Position numbers and translations under genes: made by a program. The notes under the pieces are model-generated. The model saw nothing but the letters and a program-made list of their open reading frames with translations. It did no database searches and had not been told where the DNA came from. Shown here one piece after another: positions 18,341-28,411 of a stretch of 64,000 nt of DNA. Numbering within the stretch: position 1 is the first letter of the stretch; each line of letters starts with the position of its first letter. Source of the stretch: Methylocystis rosea (GTDB taxonomy: Bacteria; Pseudomonadota; Alphaproteobacteria; Rhizobiales; Beijerinckiaceae); NCBI RefSeq assembly GCF_003855495.1, contig NZ_CP034088.1, forward strand, positions 1 through 64,000. The letters run 5' to 3'.

Positions 18341-20968
18341 GCGCGGGGTGATGTCGCAGGAGAGATCGCCCCATTCCGACGAGGGAATTTCCGCGAGACG
18401 GCGCTCCATCAGGGCTTCGCTGGTCGAGACGATCTGGATGACGGCGGCGCGACCCGCCTCCAAATCGCGCTCGATCGCAGCGATGAGGCTTGGGACCTTC
18501 ATCGCCGTGATCAGATGATTGAAGAAGCGCTGCTTGTTGGATTCGAAGGCCGAGCGCGCCGCGCTCTTGGCGTTGCGATTATACGCCTTGCCGCCTTCGC
18601 CGGTGATGTTCGCCGCCTCCAGCGCCGCGGTCAGATTATTGTGAATGATCTCGAAGGCGCCGGCATAACAATCATAGATGCGGATCTGCTCCGCCGAGAG
18701 CTGATGCTCCAGCATCTCGACCTCGACTCCGGCGTAGGACAACGCGCGCGACGCATAGAGGCCGAGAGCCTTGAGGTCGCGCGCCAGCACCTCCATGGCG
18801 GCGATCCCGCCCGCCTCCATCGCCGCGATAAAATCCGGCCGCGTCGGGAAGGGCATGTCGGTCGAGCCCCAGAGCCCGAGACGCGTCGCATAAGCGAGAT
18901 TGGCGACCGTCGTCGCCCCGGTCGCCGAGACATAGAGGATGCGGGCGCCGGGCAGGGCGTTCTGCAATCTTAATCCGGCACGTCCCTGTTGCGAGGCGGT
19001 CTTCTCGCCGCGCTCGCCCTTGTCGCCAGCCGCGTTTGCGAGCGCATGCGCCTCGTCGAAGACGATGACGCCGTCGAAATCAGGCCCGAGCCAGTCGATA
19101 ATCTGCGACAGGCGCGAAGCCTTCACCGCGCCGTCTCGGCCCTGCCGCTCATCCGACCGCAGGGTCGAATAGGTCGTAAAGAGTATGCCCTCAGACAGTT
19201 TGATCGGCGCGCCCTGCTTGAAGCGGGACTGCGGGACGATCTGCAACTTTTCCTGCCCAAGCGCCGACCAGTCGCGTTGCGCGTCTTCCAGCAGCTTGTC
19301 GGATTTGGAGATCCAGAGCGCCTTGCGGCGGCCTTTCAGCCAATTGTCGAGAATGACGCCAGCGACCTGACGTCCCTTACCGGCGCCCGTGCCATCGCCG
19401 AGATAATAGCCGCGGCGAAAGCGGACCGCCTTCTCGGCGTCGTCCGGCGCAGCGGAGACCGTGTCGAAGCTTTCATTGACGAGGAAGGAGCCGGCGAGGA
19501 GGCTGCTATGGGCTTCGCCGGTATAGACGACGCTCTCGAGCTGCGCGTCGGACAAAAGCCCGGACTCAACAACGCTCTTCGGCAGATGCGGCCGATAGAT
19601 TGGCTTTGGCGGCGCGACCGACGCCATGGCGGCGGATTGCACGAGCGTCGTCGGGTGCGGCTTCGCGCCCTCGATTACGATCGACTGCACCGCATAGGGC
19701 TCGTAGAGCCCGGCGCTGAGCGCGCCGCCCTCGGGCGCTTTCCAGTCGCGAAGCTCATGGGCGACTTCGACGATCTCTGAAGACACGCGCGGGGCAGGGG
19801 TCAGAACGCATGCGTTTGGACGCGCAGAATCCGCAAAGGCGAGACGCGGCGCGGCGCGACGCGTTGCAATGATCGGCGTGAGCAGATTGCCGGCCCAACC
19901 GACGCCGGCCTGGATAGGCGTATCGCCATTGCCCAGAGCGGTAGCAAGCGACACGCGCGGCGGAATCTCGCGCTGCACGAGCGCGAGCAATTCCGAAAGA
20001 TCGGCGACCGGACCAAAGCCAACGACAAATGCTTTCGGCTTCTCGGCCGGCATTTTGTCGAAGACCGTCAGCCGGCTTTCGACGCTCGTCCCATGGCGCG
20101 CGAAAAATCCGCGCGCGAGCGACGCCGTGAACACGAGCCGGCCCTGTTCCTGCAAGCGCTGGAAACTTCCCCGCCAGCTGTTCGCGGTCGGGGCAAAACT
20201 CTCGCCCGTGATGGCGACAAGCCGTCCGCCGGCGCGAAGTCGCGCGAGAGCCGCGCGAACATGGTCGAAAGTTGCCGCGGCATGCCGCCCCTCGATCAAG
20301 GGCGACGAGGAGAAAGGCGGGTTCATCAGCACGACGGTTGGAACATGATCGGCGTCGAGACGATCGTGCAGCTGCGCGCCGTCGATGCGGCTGAGCGGCG
20401 CTTGGGGATATAGAAGTTTCAGGAGATCGGCGCGCGTCGCACCCCATTCATTGAGCAGGAGTTTTGCGCTGGCGAGCTCGGCGAAGATCGCCAGCATCCC
20501 CGTGCCGGCGGAAGGCTCAAGCACGACATCGCCGGCGCCGATCCCCGCCGCGAGGCTCGCGACATAGGCGAATTCCAGCGGCGTCGAGAATTGCTGCAGC
20601 GCCTGGCTTTCTTCCGAGCGGCGCGTTTCGCTCGGAAGTAGCGCGCCGACTTTCTTGAGCATGGCGAGAAGGCGCGCCGGATCATTCGCCGCGCGCGCAG
20701 CCATTGCCGGCCCATAGCGACGCAGGAACGAAACTTGCGCCGCCTCGACCGCCTCATCGGCGTCCTTCCAGCTCCAGGCCCCTTGCGAGTCGCTTGCGCC
20801 AAAAGCGGCTTCCATCGCCACGCGCACGGCTGGGGCGTCGATGACGCGTCCCTTCGCAAGATGCGCGACGAGCGTTTGCGCCGCCATGATCAGCGCATGC
20901 GGCTTGTCCGTCGCAACGAAGGAAAGTTCGGATTGTTCGCGGGGCGTAGCGGCGAGGATCGGGCTCAT
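18333..20968 (-). pseudogene. N-terminal part of methyltransferase plus strawberry-notch helicase, disrupted by RIT element 1
   Basis: The fragment keeps the start at 20968 and about 878 native codons. Residues about 130-330 form an N6-adenine-type methyltransferase domain with LEPSAGTGMLAIFAEL (SAM binding) and NPPFSSSPL near residue 213. From about residue 480 a strawberry-notch-type helicase lobe follows, with a modified Walker A GDGTGAGKGRQ near 522-532 and DEAH in FDEAHALAN near 635. The second lobe is at 12725-14545. The present frame reads on into the element and stops at 18236. The reconstructed 1482-residue protein is typical of large alphaproteobacterial plasmids, where its role is unclear. 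Loss of half the ATPase should inactivate it. Confidence 0.88.
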
Positions 20969-21109
20969 CGATTGTCTCCGGGATTGTGACCGGCCCGGGA
21001 CGCTCTCTCTTTGCTCCTCCCGGGCTCGCCCTCCCGGCCAAGCCCTTTTCCTCTTCTCTCCCCCCGCCGTCGCGCCGACGATCAGCGCCGTGACGCCGCC
21101 GCCAATCCG

Positions 21110-21522
21110 TCAGAACGACGACGCCGATTTTTGTGATGACTTACTGCGCCGCGCGACGGCGTTCTCGCGACAGCGGGCGCGCCAGGCGATTGCGTAAGGC
21201 CGATCCGTCGGCGTCAACAGATCCAGAATGTCCTCGGGGCAGTCGCTCGCGCAGGGCCCCATAGCTTCGGTCATATCTTTGTAGCCGAAGATGAATCCTT
21301 CCGGATCACGCGGGTTGTAGTAGGTGAGGCAGACAAGCGCGAAGACCTCACGTGCGCCGTCGCTGCGCTGCTGCTCGAGGGCGGCGTAGTACGTGTCGCC
21401 AAGGAGCTTTGAGCACACAGGATCTTAGATCGGCCTTCCGCATTCTCGAAGCTGAATTGCGCGTCGAGATAGTCACGCGGTCCTGCATGACCGCCGAGTG
21501 ATTGCATATAGAGCCAGCCCAT
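21110..21522 (-). pseudogene. DUF6927-like gene with a frameshift
   Basis: The start at 21522 gives MGWLYMQSLGGHAGPRDYLD, the conserved opening of the DUF6927 family found beside ParB and helicase genes on plasmids. After GRSKIL the frame goes wrong, and the family-like continuation (SKLLGDTYYAALEQQ to WRARCRENAV) lies in another frame ending at 21110. The break falls at a TGTGTG run near 21416-21421, where one extra TG unit would explain the shift. The function of the family is unknown. A sequencing error cannot be excluded. Confidence 0.7.
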
Positions 21523-21696
21523 GGCGGCGCCTTTCAAAACAGAGGGAAGATGCGCGCGTCAGGACGCGCGACGGTGTCGGGAGACAGAGATTCAGCGAGT
21601 GACGAATGCGCTTCTTGAGCGGGCGACGAAACGTCAGCGTCGACGCGGCAGATGCGGCGAAAGGCGGAACGGCGCGCGCCATCCCGCCGCTGAGCA

Positions 21697-23760
21697 TCAT
21701 TCCGCGGCCGTGGCGCGCGGCTCCTCTTCCTCGGCGTCGAGCAAAGCCGCGTCGTCGTCATCGCCCAGGAAATCCGGCAAGGCGTCGCTCTCTTGCTTTT
21801 GGACGATTGCCGCGTCAGCATCATCCATTGTCGAGCCGCGAAGCGGCTCGGGCAACCAGCCTGTTCCCTGGAGCAGACGCTGGGCCTCGACCGCCATGTC
21901 GGATTTTTTCAAATGATTGATCATCTGCGCGGCCGCTTCGCCCTTCGCTTCGCGCACCGCCGCGAGAATTCGCGCCTTGGTCACCTTGCCGAAATAGCTC
22001 TCAACAGTCGGCGTCCAGTGCGCGCTCATATCGAGCCCAACATGTTCGGCGAGTCGATCGGCATGATCCAGCGCCTTTGAGCGGCGTTCGTGCGGAAGCT
22101 GCAGCGCGTTGACGCTCTGGCCGACGCAGAAGGCGAAAAGCCCGGCTGTCGATTCGCGATCCGCTTTCACCAGCCAGTCCCAAAGATTGTCCGATTTCTT
22201 CGGCAGTCGCAACTGCCAATGGCCCTGCGCTTCATCATTCGCCCGCGCCGTAGCGCTATCGGCGAGGCCGGAAGCATAGCCGCCGAGCGGTGCGGATTTG
22301 GCGTCGACCTCAATGCAGCCGTCGAAGCGGCCGGAAGAGTAAAAACTCTTCAACGCCAGCGCGTGGGTCGCGGCAAGAAACGCCGCCTCCGGATCATTGG
22401 CGAGCGCAACGCGCAGCGCGAGCGTTCGGTGGGCGGTGAGATCGCTCATCAATCGGTCCGATAGTTTTGACGAGACTTCCGTCTCGTCCTGGTCGGCCGC
22501 GTCTCCATCGGGACTGCCGGCCGCACCGTCGCCAGCGCGTTTTGGAGCGGCCACCGATCCCGTGCGCTCGCCGGCGGCCGGCGCGCCTGCGGGCTCCTCA
22601 TCCTCGGGCCGGACAAAGCCGCGCTCGACCTTCTGAGCGCCATCATGGTCGATGCAGACAAATATTCCGGCGCGCGAGATTTCGGTCGGATCGTAGATTG
22701 CCGGTCGCTCGTCAACCGCCACCATCTCCTTTTCGAGTTCCGCGAGCCGACGGTCGACCTCTTCTGGAAGATCTTCCGCGCCCTCATGTTCGTCCGACAA
22801 CGCGTCATATTCGGCGAGCGCAACGTCGTAACGCGCCTGCTGTTCCTCCGAGACCGGCGCGTAGCTCGCCGGCAGCCGCCGCAGCCCATTCGTGTGACCA
22901 TAGGGAAAATCGATCGCGATCTCCGACCATTTCCAGCCCTCAGTGCGAAGCGCGTCGGCGGCTTCCGCGAGCTTTTCCCGTGCGAGACGGTCGAGCAGCG
23001 CCACATCCTGCAGCCAGCCGCCATGATCCTGCTGGAAGAGATCGCGAAGGATGACCCCGCCCGCCGCCTCATAGGCTTCAACGCCGACGAAGACCACGCG
23101 CTTGTCGCCTGCCTTCACCGCGCCTTCGGTCAGCAGGCGCCGGATCGTGTAGGGCTCCTTGTTGTAGGAACGGGTGAGAGTCTTCCAAACTTCCTCTTGC
23201 CGCGCATGGTCGTCGGTGACGCAAAAGGCCATGAGTTGCTCGAGGCTCAATTCTTCGGCGACGTAAAGGTCGAGCAGCTCCTGGCTCGCCGCTGCGAGTT
23301 TCAGTCTCTGTCGCACCACCGGCGCGCCAACGAAAAAGCGCGCGGCGATCTCATCAATCGTGACGCCCTGATCCTGCAAATTCTTGAACGCCCGAAACTG
23401 ATCGAGCGGATGCAGCGCCTCCCGCATTGTGTTCTCGGCGAGCGAATCCTCCTCCTCGATCCCGTCGGTTTTCACGATGCACGGAACGGGCGCGTTTTTC
23501 GCGAGGCGCATCTGCTTGACGAGCGATTTAAGCGCCGCGAGACGTCGCCCGCCCGCGCTGACCGCGAATTGACCCTTTTCGGCGCCCTGTTCGTCCACGA
23601 TCGGCCGAACGCTCAAGGACTGCAACAATCCCCGCCTTGCGATATCCTCGGCCAGATCCTCGACACTCACCCCAGCCTTGATCCGGCGAACATTCGCGTC
23701 CGACGCCACAAGCTTGTCGAGCGCGATATCCCGCGCCGCCGTCAAAACAATCTTCGACAT
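21697..23760 (-). CDS. parB: ParB/RepB/Spo0J-family partition-like protein, large plasmid type
   Basis: The 687-residue protein opens with a ParB N-terminal domain: LVASDANVRRI, SLSVRPI, the AGGRRLAALK stretch that corresponds to the GERR box, and the ENTMREALHPLDQF box. A helix-turn-helix region follows (VTIDEIAARFFVGAPVVRQR at about residues 135-155). The C-terminal half is long and acidic, unlike chromosomal ParB. CTP hydrolysis and DNA clamping are known for the family. No ParA is seen here, so this may be one of the ParB-like backbone proteins of unknown role that accompany the helicase gene. It heads, or nearly heads, the damaged minus-strand operon. Confidence 0.85.
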   Translation of the reverse strand: MSKIVLTAARDIALDKLVASDANVRRIKAGVSVEDLAEDIARRGLLQSLSVRPIVDEQGAEKGQFAVSAGGRRLAALKSLVKQMRLAKNAPVPCIVKTDGIEEEDSLAENTMREALHPLDQFRAFKNLQDQGVTIDEIAARFFVGAPVVRQRLKLAAASQELLDLYVAEELSLEQLMAFCVTDDHARQEEVWKTLTRSYNKEPYTIRRLLTEGAVKAGDKRVVFVGVEAYEAAGGVILRDLFQQDHGGWLQDVALLDRLAREKLAEAADALRTEGWKWSEIAIDFPYGHTNGLRRLPASYAPVSEEQQARYDVALAEYDALSDEHEGAEDLPEEVDRRLAELEKEMVAVDERPAIYDPTEISRAGIFVCIDHDGAQKVERGFVRPEDEEPAGAPAAGERTGSVAAPKRAGDGAAGSPDGDAADQDETEVSSKLSDRLMSDLTAHRTLALRVALANDPEAAFLAATHALALKSFYSSGRFDGCIEVDAKSAPLGGYASGLADSATARANDEAQGHWQLRLPKKSDNLWDWLVKADRESTAGLFAFCVGQSVNALQLPHERRSKALDHADRLAEHVGLDMSAHWTPTVESYFGKVTKARILAAVREAKGEAAAQMINHLKKSDMAVEAQRLLQGTGWLPEPLRGSTMDDADAAIVQKQESDALPDFLGDDDDAALLDAEEEEPRATAAE

Positions 23761-23799
23761 GTCCCTGAACTCCGCGACGGATGGGCGAGAGCCTCTCTC

Positions 23800-24204
23800 T
23801 CACCCTCTGCTCCGTCGAAAAGCCCAAAGGGCTCTCTCGCTCTCAGGTGCCGCCCCCAGCCGCCGCAACCGGGCACGTTCCGCACCTCGGCGCGCGCGCG
23901 TAAGCCTCGGCGACCGGGCAAGTGGCGCATAGGACAGCGCGCGCCAGGGCGGCGGATCGGCCGGCTTGCCGATCGCGATCATCGGACCGCGAATCGCGAG
24001 GTCCGCGACCTTTCCGAAATCGATCATGCGGCGATCGATCACGGGCAAGCCCGCCGCGATCGCAGCGGCTTTGACCGGCGCGCAGTCATAGCCGCTCAGC
24101 CAGCCGCTCCCGAAATGCAATGAAAACCCGCCCCTCCCGATAAAGAGATGCCCGCCTTGGGTGGCGAGGGCCTTGGCGATTGTCTCACCGTAATTGTCGG
24201 TCAT
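23800..24204 (-). CDS. Small conserved plasmid protein of unknown function
   Basis: I took the start at 24204 (MTDNYGETIAKALATQGGHL), which gives 134 residues. A longer frame upstream has the Arg/Ser-rich composition of non-coding DNA. The first 95 residues are well ordered (FIGRGGFSLHFGSGWLSGYD, then VIDRRMIDFGKVADLAI), while the tail is Arg-rich. It lies 39 bases upstream of the ParB-like gene on the same strand and may be the first gene of that operon. No domain was recognised. Confidence 0.6.
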   Translation of the reverse strand: MTDNYGETIAKALATQGGHLFIGRGGFSLHFGSGWLSGYDCAPVKAAAIAAGLPVIDRRMIDFGKVADLAIRGPMIAIGKPADPPPWRALSYAPLARSPRLTRARRGAERARLRRLGAAPESERALWAFRRSRG

Positions 24205-24503
24205 GAGCGAAATCTTCGCGACGAGCGCGCGGGAGCCTTTCTCTCGCTGTCTGTCCCGTCGTGAAGCGCGCTCACCGCTCTCGCTCTTCGCAAAAGCAGC
24301 GGTGAAAGGCCCGGCGCGCGACCGGGGGCGGCATCCTGTCCTGCCTTCCGCGCTTGTCGAGCCACAGCCTTGCTTCGGATGCCGCGCGCAAAGCGCAAGC
24401 AGGCAAAGTCTAATAAACTGGCAAAAATTCCCGAATTGCCCTTGGCAGCCGCGCGAGAATCTATGACAGTGCTGGGGCGGTGTCGTGATTTTTCTGGGGC
24501 AAA

Positions 24504-25148
24504 ATGATCGGCGGCGAGCCAAAGCGGTCGCGTAAGGCGGGTAAAGCGGGGGGGACGGCTCAGGCGGATCGACGACGCCGGCTCATGGTCGTCACGATCG
24601 CTGATCGGCTCGAGTCGCCCTATCTCGCAAACCTCTCGAACCGCCTGATCGCCGAACAGGCGAAGAGCGGCTTGTCGAAGCCGGAATTCGCCGAATTCGT
24701 CGGCATGTCAGGGTCGCAATTTCGCTATGTGCGTCGCCGGCTCGGGAACCCGTCCATCACAATGTTGGCGGAAATTTCAAAAAAGCTTCGCGTCCCGCTC
24801 TACGAGTTGCTCGAAGCCAAGCCGGTTCGCGATCGTAAGAATCCCTCCGGGGCGAAAATGGTCGAGACGATCGGCGCCGTCGTAAACGAGCGCTTCCGCA
24901 ATAGCGGCCTGACCAAACAGGAATTTGCAAAATTTCTGAATGTTTCCCTGCCGCAGCTCTATCTCATCACCGACGGCGTATCGAACCCGTCGCTGCTCGC
25001 GCTCGTCGAACTCGCAGAACGATTGGACATCAGCTTGTGGCAATTGCTTGGCGTCGAGTCGCTACACAAAGCGGCGAGCGGCGCCAAACGCGCGGCGACC
25101 CGAAAAACTTCGCGAGTCGCGCGGCTTCCATCTCAACGAGGAGCGTGA
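24504..25148 (+). CDS. Transcriptional regulator with two tandem XRE-type helix-turn-helix domains
   Basis: The 214-residue protein holds two similar XRE-like units: residues about 45-110 (SGLSKPEFAEFVGMSGSQFR, then GNPSITMLAEISKKLRVPLY) and residues about 120-185 (SGLTKQEFAKFLNVSLPQLY, then SNPSLLALVELAERLDISLW). The basic N-terminus and C-terminal tail may be disordered. It is divergent from the backbone operon at 24204, with 299 bases between the two starts, so it may regulate both sides. A later start at 24585 is possible. The tandem layout would let one monomer contact two half-sites. Confidence 0.75.
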   Translation: MIGGEPKRSRKAGKAGGTAQADRRRRLMVVTIADRLESPYLANLSNRLIAEQAKSGLSKPEFAEFVGMSGSQFRYVRRRLGNPSITMLAEISKKLRVPLYELLEAKPVRDRKNPSGAKMVETIGAVVNERFRNSGLTKQEFAKFLNVSLPQLYLITDGVSNPSLLALVELAERLDISLWQLLGVESLHKAASGAKRAATRKTSRVARLPSQRGA

Positions 25149-25430
25149 GGAAAGAGCGCAGACGGACCATTCCTAGTTTTCGTTATCTGAGGTAGGTAAC
25201 AAAATGACCTGAGCGTTAGGTTTAGGGTAAAAATCAGCGAGAACTACCGTGGAACGATTCATCCTGCTGTTGGTCGGCTGTGCCTCGTTGCTCTCCAACA
25301 TAGCTCCATCATCGCCCCGGTGGCGGGGTTTAGCCGGTTCAGAGTAGTCGCGCGGCCCTGATCCTGTGCAAAGCGGGTACAGGGTAAGAATCCCTTTTAG
25401 TCTGTTCGTATATTGTTCTATAGTGCGCAC
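25149..25430 (+). promoter_or_regulatory. Upstream region of the short-Argonaute operon
   Basis: About 280 bases lie between the regulator and the Argonaute-associated nuclease. A possible -10 box TATAGT at 25419-25424 is only six bases from the ATG at 25431 and no ribosome-binding site precedes that ATG, so a leaderless transcript is possible. The -35 region is not convincing. No repeats were seen apart from the weak dyad GTTATC/GGTAAC near 25181-25200. Confidence 0.3.
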
Positions 25431-26756
25431 ATGGTAAAAACCATAACTCCGAACCAACTGCTTGGGCAGATTGGCGAGACCGCCGTTCAATTGCGATTCC
25501 TCACCATGGGCTTTCAGTTCGACGTGCGCTCGCGCCTCGAAACAGGAATCGATGGGATCGCCGAGGTAATGATCGAAGGCCAGCCAACCGCGCGAATGAT
25601 CGCGGTGCAAGTGAAAGCGACCGACGCGGGTATTTACACGGGCGAAGATGCCAGCGGCTTTACCTACTTGCTGCGGAGTCAAGACCTCGCTTACTGGCGA
25701 GGCTCGAACCTTCCCATAATCATCGTCCTTTTTCGCAAGAGCGATGAGACCTATTACTGGAAAGAAATTTCAAGCGGTTCGGGGCCAGGCGAAAGGCGGC
25801 TGAGCTTCGACAAGAAACTGGACGTGCTAGACGCGAACGCTGTCGCTCGGCTCGCAGCTCTTACTATTCCGAAGACAGGCTTCGGCTACTACGTTCCGCC
25901 ACTCGGCGGCGGGGAAGAAGCGCTGGTGAACATCCTTCCCGTAAGCCTGCCCGATGAAGTGTTCGTAGCGACAACGCCGTACACGGCTAAGCAGGCGATC
26001 GCGAGAATCCTCGACGCCGATGAACCTGCACGCTTTGATTGGGTGATTAAGGGTAATTCGTTCTGGTCTTTCCACGATCCGCGCACTTCATCGTGCGATC
26101 AGATCGTCGATCTGGATCAGGTCGAAGCGATCGAGATCGAGCACTTGGCCTTCCATGAAGACCTCAACGAGCGGAACAACTTTACCTTCCTTCTCAATCA
26201 GACGCTCCGTCATCAGGTACGAACCGATCTCGAATGGGACAAGGAAGGACGGCTTCTCTATTTCAGAGCACGCGCCGAGAACGAGTCCCGCGCATTCCAC
26301 TATCAATCAGCGAAGAAGAAGGCTGAAGCAGACGTCGTCAACGTCGTTCGTAACAAGACGGACCTGACCCGCGTTGAGTTCGTGCGCCACCACGCCTTCG
26401 TGCCGAGATTCGAACTCCTGTACGATCAGTGGTTCTTGGTGATCAACCCGACTTATTACTTCACCACCAACGGGTTCATTCCGCACTCCTATCCGAGCGC
26501 TCTGTTGGCCGGAAAGAAGCGGTTGGACAAAAGCGCATCGCTTCGCGGTCAGGTGATCATGTGGCATCGCTTCCTCACAGAGGAAGAGCGCAAGGCGGAT
26601 GATTTGTTCGCCGTTGCCAGCGCTGATCCGCGCCTCACATTCGGCGAGCCTCCAAGCGTCGAACTCCCCAAGAAGGTGCCCGAGGACGTGTGGGGGACGC
26701 CGAAGAAGACGGGCGAGGATGCCGATCTCAACCAAGACCTGCTGAGGTTCGCATGA
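25431..26756 (+). CDS. DUF4365 nuclease-APAZ protein (DREN-APAZ) of a SPARDA system
   Basis: I start the protein at 25431 ([13 protein letters not shown]), giving 441 residues. Residues about 10-70 show the DUF4365 PD-(D/E)xK pattern: Glu in GQIGETAV, Asp in TGIDGIAEV and the QxK in IAVQVKATD. The C-terminal 280 residues match the APAZ region that pairs with short Argonautes, with [20 protein letters not shown] and [15 protein letters not shown]. This fusion, directly upstream of a short pAgo, defines SPARDA, in which guide-directed recognition of invading DNA unleashes indiscriminate DNase/RNase activity and cell death or dormancy. The next gene overlaps by four bases (ATGA), consistent with a 1:1 complex. 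Confidence 0.85.
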   Translation: MVKTITPNQLLGQIGETAVQLRFLTMGFQFDVRSRLETGIDGIAEVMIEGQPTARMIAVQVKATDAGIYTGEDASGFTYLLRSQDLAYWRGSNLPIIIVLFRKSDETYYWKEISSGSGPGERRLSFDKKLDVLDANAVARLAALTIPKTGFGYYVPPLGGGEEALVNILPVSLPDEVFVATTPYTAKQAIARILDADEPARFDWVIKGNSFWSFHDPRTSSCDQIVDLDQVEAIEIEHLAFHEDLNERNNFTFLLNQTLRHQVRTDLEWDKEGRLLYFRARAENESRAFHYQSAKKKAEADVVNVVRNKTDLTRVEFVRHHAFVPRFELLYDQWFLVINPTYYFTTNGFIPHSYPSALLAGKKRLDKSASLRGQVIMWHRFLTEEERKADDLFAVASADPRLTFGEPPSVELPKKVPEDVWGTPKKTGEDADLNQDLLRFA

Positions 26757-28207
26757 AGTTCGAGACCAAGATCTTCGATGAACCGCTTCTCGAGTTTGGA
26801 AGCCAACATTACCATCCCGATCCGCGCCTAGGTCTGTTCGAAGCTGGGCCGCTCCAGATGCCGCTTGGTGATGTCATTAGGATCGCCGTCGTGGGGAGTG
26901 CGAAGACCGTCGAGGACGCTCGTGAATTCCTTCAAGCCGCTGCGGCCGGATTCGCAGGAAAATCGGAAAAGCATCCAAATCTGCACCCGCCGTTTCCGGG
27001 CCTCGGAAATCAGAACCCTTTCCGCTGCCGGTTTGAGATTCCGGATGGCGCGATTGCCGCGATCCCGCAGGCGCGCATCGAACGCATCAGGAAAGAACCC
27101 CATCACGGCAAAGCCGTCGAAATGGCAGTTGATGAAATCATCAAGCAGCTACAGGCGATCGATGAGGGCAGTTCACGGCCGGACGTCGCCATCGTCGCGC
27201 TGCCGGTTGAGCTGATCGAGCGCGTCTGGAACGCCAAGGTCGATTCTGACGCGACGGTGGAGCGGGAAGATAGCTCGGGCTCAGATGCCCCCAATTTCCG
27301 CGGCATGCTGAAAGCCAAGGCAATGCACTTTCGCTTTCCCATTCAGATCGTCTGGGAAGACGTGCTCGACGAGCGCGCCGTCATCCCTCTGAAGATCAAG
27401 GAGAGCAGCGCCCGACAAATTCAGGATCAAGCCGGCCGTACATGGAATCTCCTGACCACCCTTTACTATAAAGGCTCTGGGCGCGTGCCGTGGCGGCGGG
27501 CTCCCCAAGAGGGAGAGTTTTCGGCCTGCTACATCGGCGTGAGCTTTTACCGCGAGGCCGGTGGACAACAGGTCTTCACGAGTGCTGCTCAGATGTTCGA
27601 TGAGCGCGGCAGAGGCTTCATCCTTAAGGGCAAAGGCGCGCAGACCGAAAGTCGTGGCAGACATCCCTTTCTGACCACAGACGATGCGAAGTCCCTGATT
27701 GCCGATGCTCTTGCCGCCTACAAGAAGCATCACATGAACTATCCGGCGCGCGTCATAGTGCTGAAAACATCGCGCTTCCGCGACGAAGAAGCGGCCGGGA
27801 TTTTCGAAGCGCTTGATGAGGTCGGCACCGAACTGCGCGATCTCGTGTGGGTGCAGGAATCGTCGTTCGTGAAGGTGTTCAGGGACGGCAATTATCCCGT
27901 CATGCGCGGCACGTTCGTGGAACTTGACGGGAAAGGCTTGCTCTACACCAACGGCAGCATTCCCTATTATGGGACATACCCCGGCATATATGATCCAAAG
28001 CCACTGTTGATCTGCCCATATAAAACTAGCGATAGCACGGTCGCGCGGGTTGCGAACGAGATATTCGGTCTTACGAAAATCAACTGGAATTCCACACAGA
28101 TGAATCAGAAGCTGCCGATCCCCATTCGTGCAGCACGCAAAGTAGGCGAGGTCCTGAAGTACATCACCGATGAGAAGGTGAGTTCCGACTACCGCAGATA
28201 CATTTGA
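26753..28207 (+). CDS. Short prokaryotic Argonaute (MID-PIWI), SPARDA type
   Basis: The start at 26753 overlaps the nuclease stop and gives 484 residues, normal for a short pAgo with only MID and PIWI domains. The N-terminus ([20 protein letters not shown]) and the C-terminal PIWI features ([16 protein letters not shown], then [18 protein letters not shown] and a final YRRYI) are typical. Short pAgos lack the DEDX catalytic tetrad, and I see no convincing tetrad here. It should bind an RNA guide and recognise target DNA, with the DUF4365-APAZ partner acting as effector. The C-terminus ends in Ile, as in many Argonautes, placing the carboxylate near the guide 5' phosphate. Confidence 0.88.
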   Translation: MKFETKIFDEPLLEFGSQHYHPDPRLGLFEAGPLQMPLGDVIRIAVVGSAKTVEDAREFLQAAAAGFAGKSEKHPNLHPPFPGLGNQNPFRCRFEIPDGAIAAIPQARIERIRKEPHHGKAVEMAVDEIIKQLQAIDEGSSRPDVAIVALPVELIERVWNAKVDSDATVEREDSSGSDAPNFRGMLKAKAMHFRFPIQIVWEDVLDERAVIPLKIKESSARQIQDQAGRTWNLLTTLYYKGSGRVPWRRAPQEGEFSACYIGVSFYREAGGQQVFTSAAQMFDERGRGFILKGKGAQTESRGRHPFLTTDDAKSLIADALAAYKKHHMNYPARVIVLKTSRFRDEEAAGIFEALDEVGTELRDLVWVQESSFVKVFRDGNYPVMRGTFVELDGKGLLYTNGSIPYYGTYPGIYDPKPLLICPYKTSDSTVARVANEIFGLTKINWNSTQMNQKLPIPIRAARKVGEVLKYITDEKVSSDYRRYI

Positions 28208-28411
28208 CCGCAACCTGCCGTTGCCCGCCGCTCCGGCAGGCGCAGGCTGGGTCTGTATCATGCTCGACTGTAAACCGCCGGCCGGCATTCCTCCTCTCCA
28301 TGGTCTCAAACGCAGAAGTCGGCTTTCAGGAAGCTGTAGTACAAAGCTCAAACTACCGATCTTGAGGCGAGAAGCCCAACGTTCGCTATCTGGCAACCGC
28401 CAAGCAGCCAT

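Noticed and set aside
18225..18518. Plus-strand frame starting in the right RIT repeat as a gene
   Set aside because: Beyond the repeat it runs antisense through the helicase gene and has no protein-like character. The start signal itself is discussed as a finding.
22645..24123. 492-codon plus-strand frame opposite the ParB-like gene
   Set aside because: The minus strand carries clear ParB motifs across the same bases, and the antisense product is Arg/Leu-rich with no domain.
25173..25682. Minus-strand frame overlapping the start of the Argonaute-associated nuclease
   Set aside because: It overlaps the conserved DUF4365 region on the plus strand and has no recognisable domain.
28214..28240. 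Hairpin CCTGCCG...CGGCAGG after the Argonaute gene as a terminator
   Set aside because: The stem is only seven pairs with a 13-base loop and no U tract follows, so it is not reported as a terminator.
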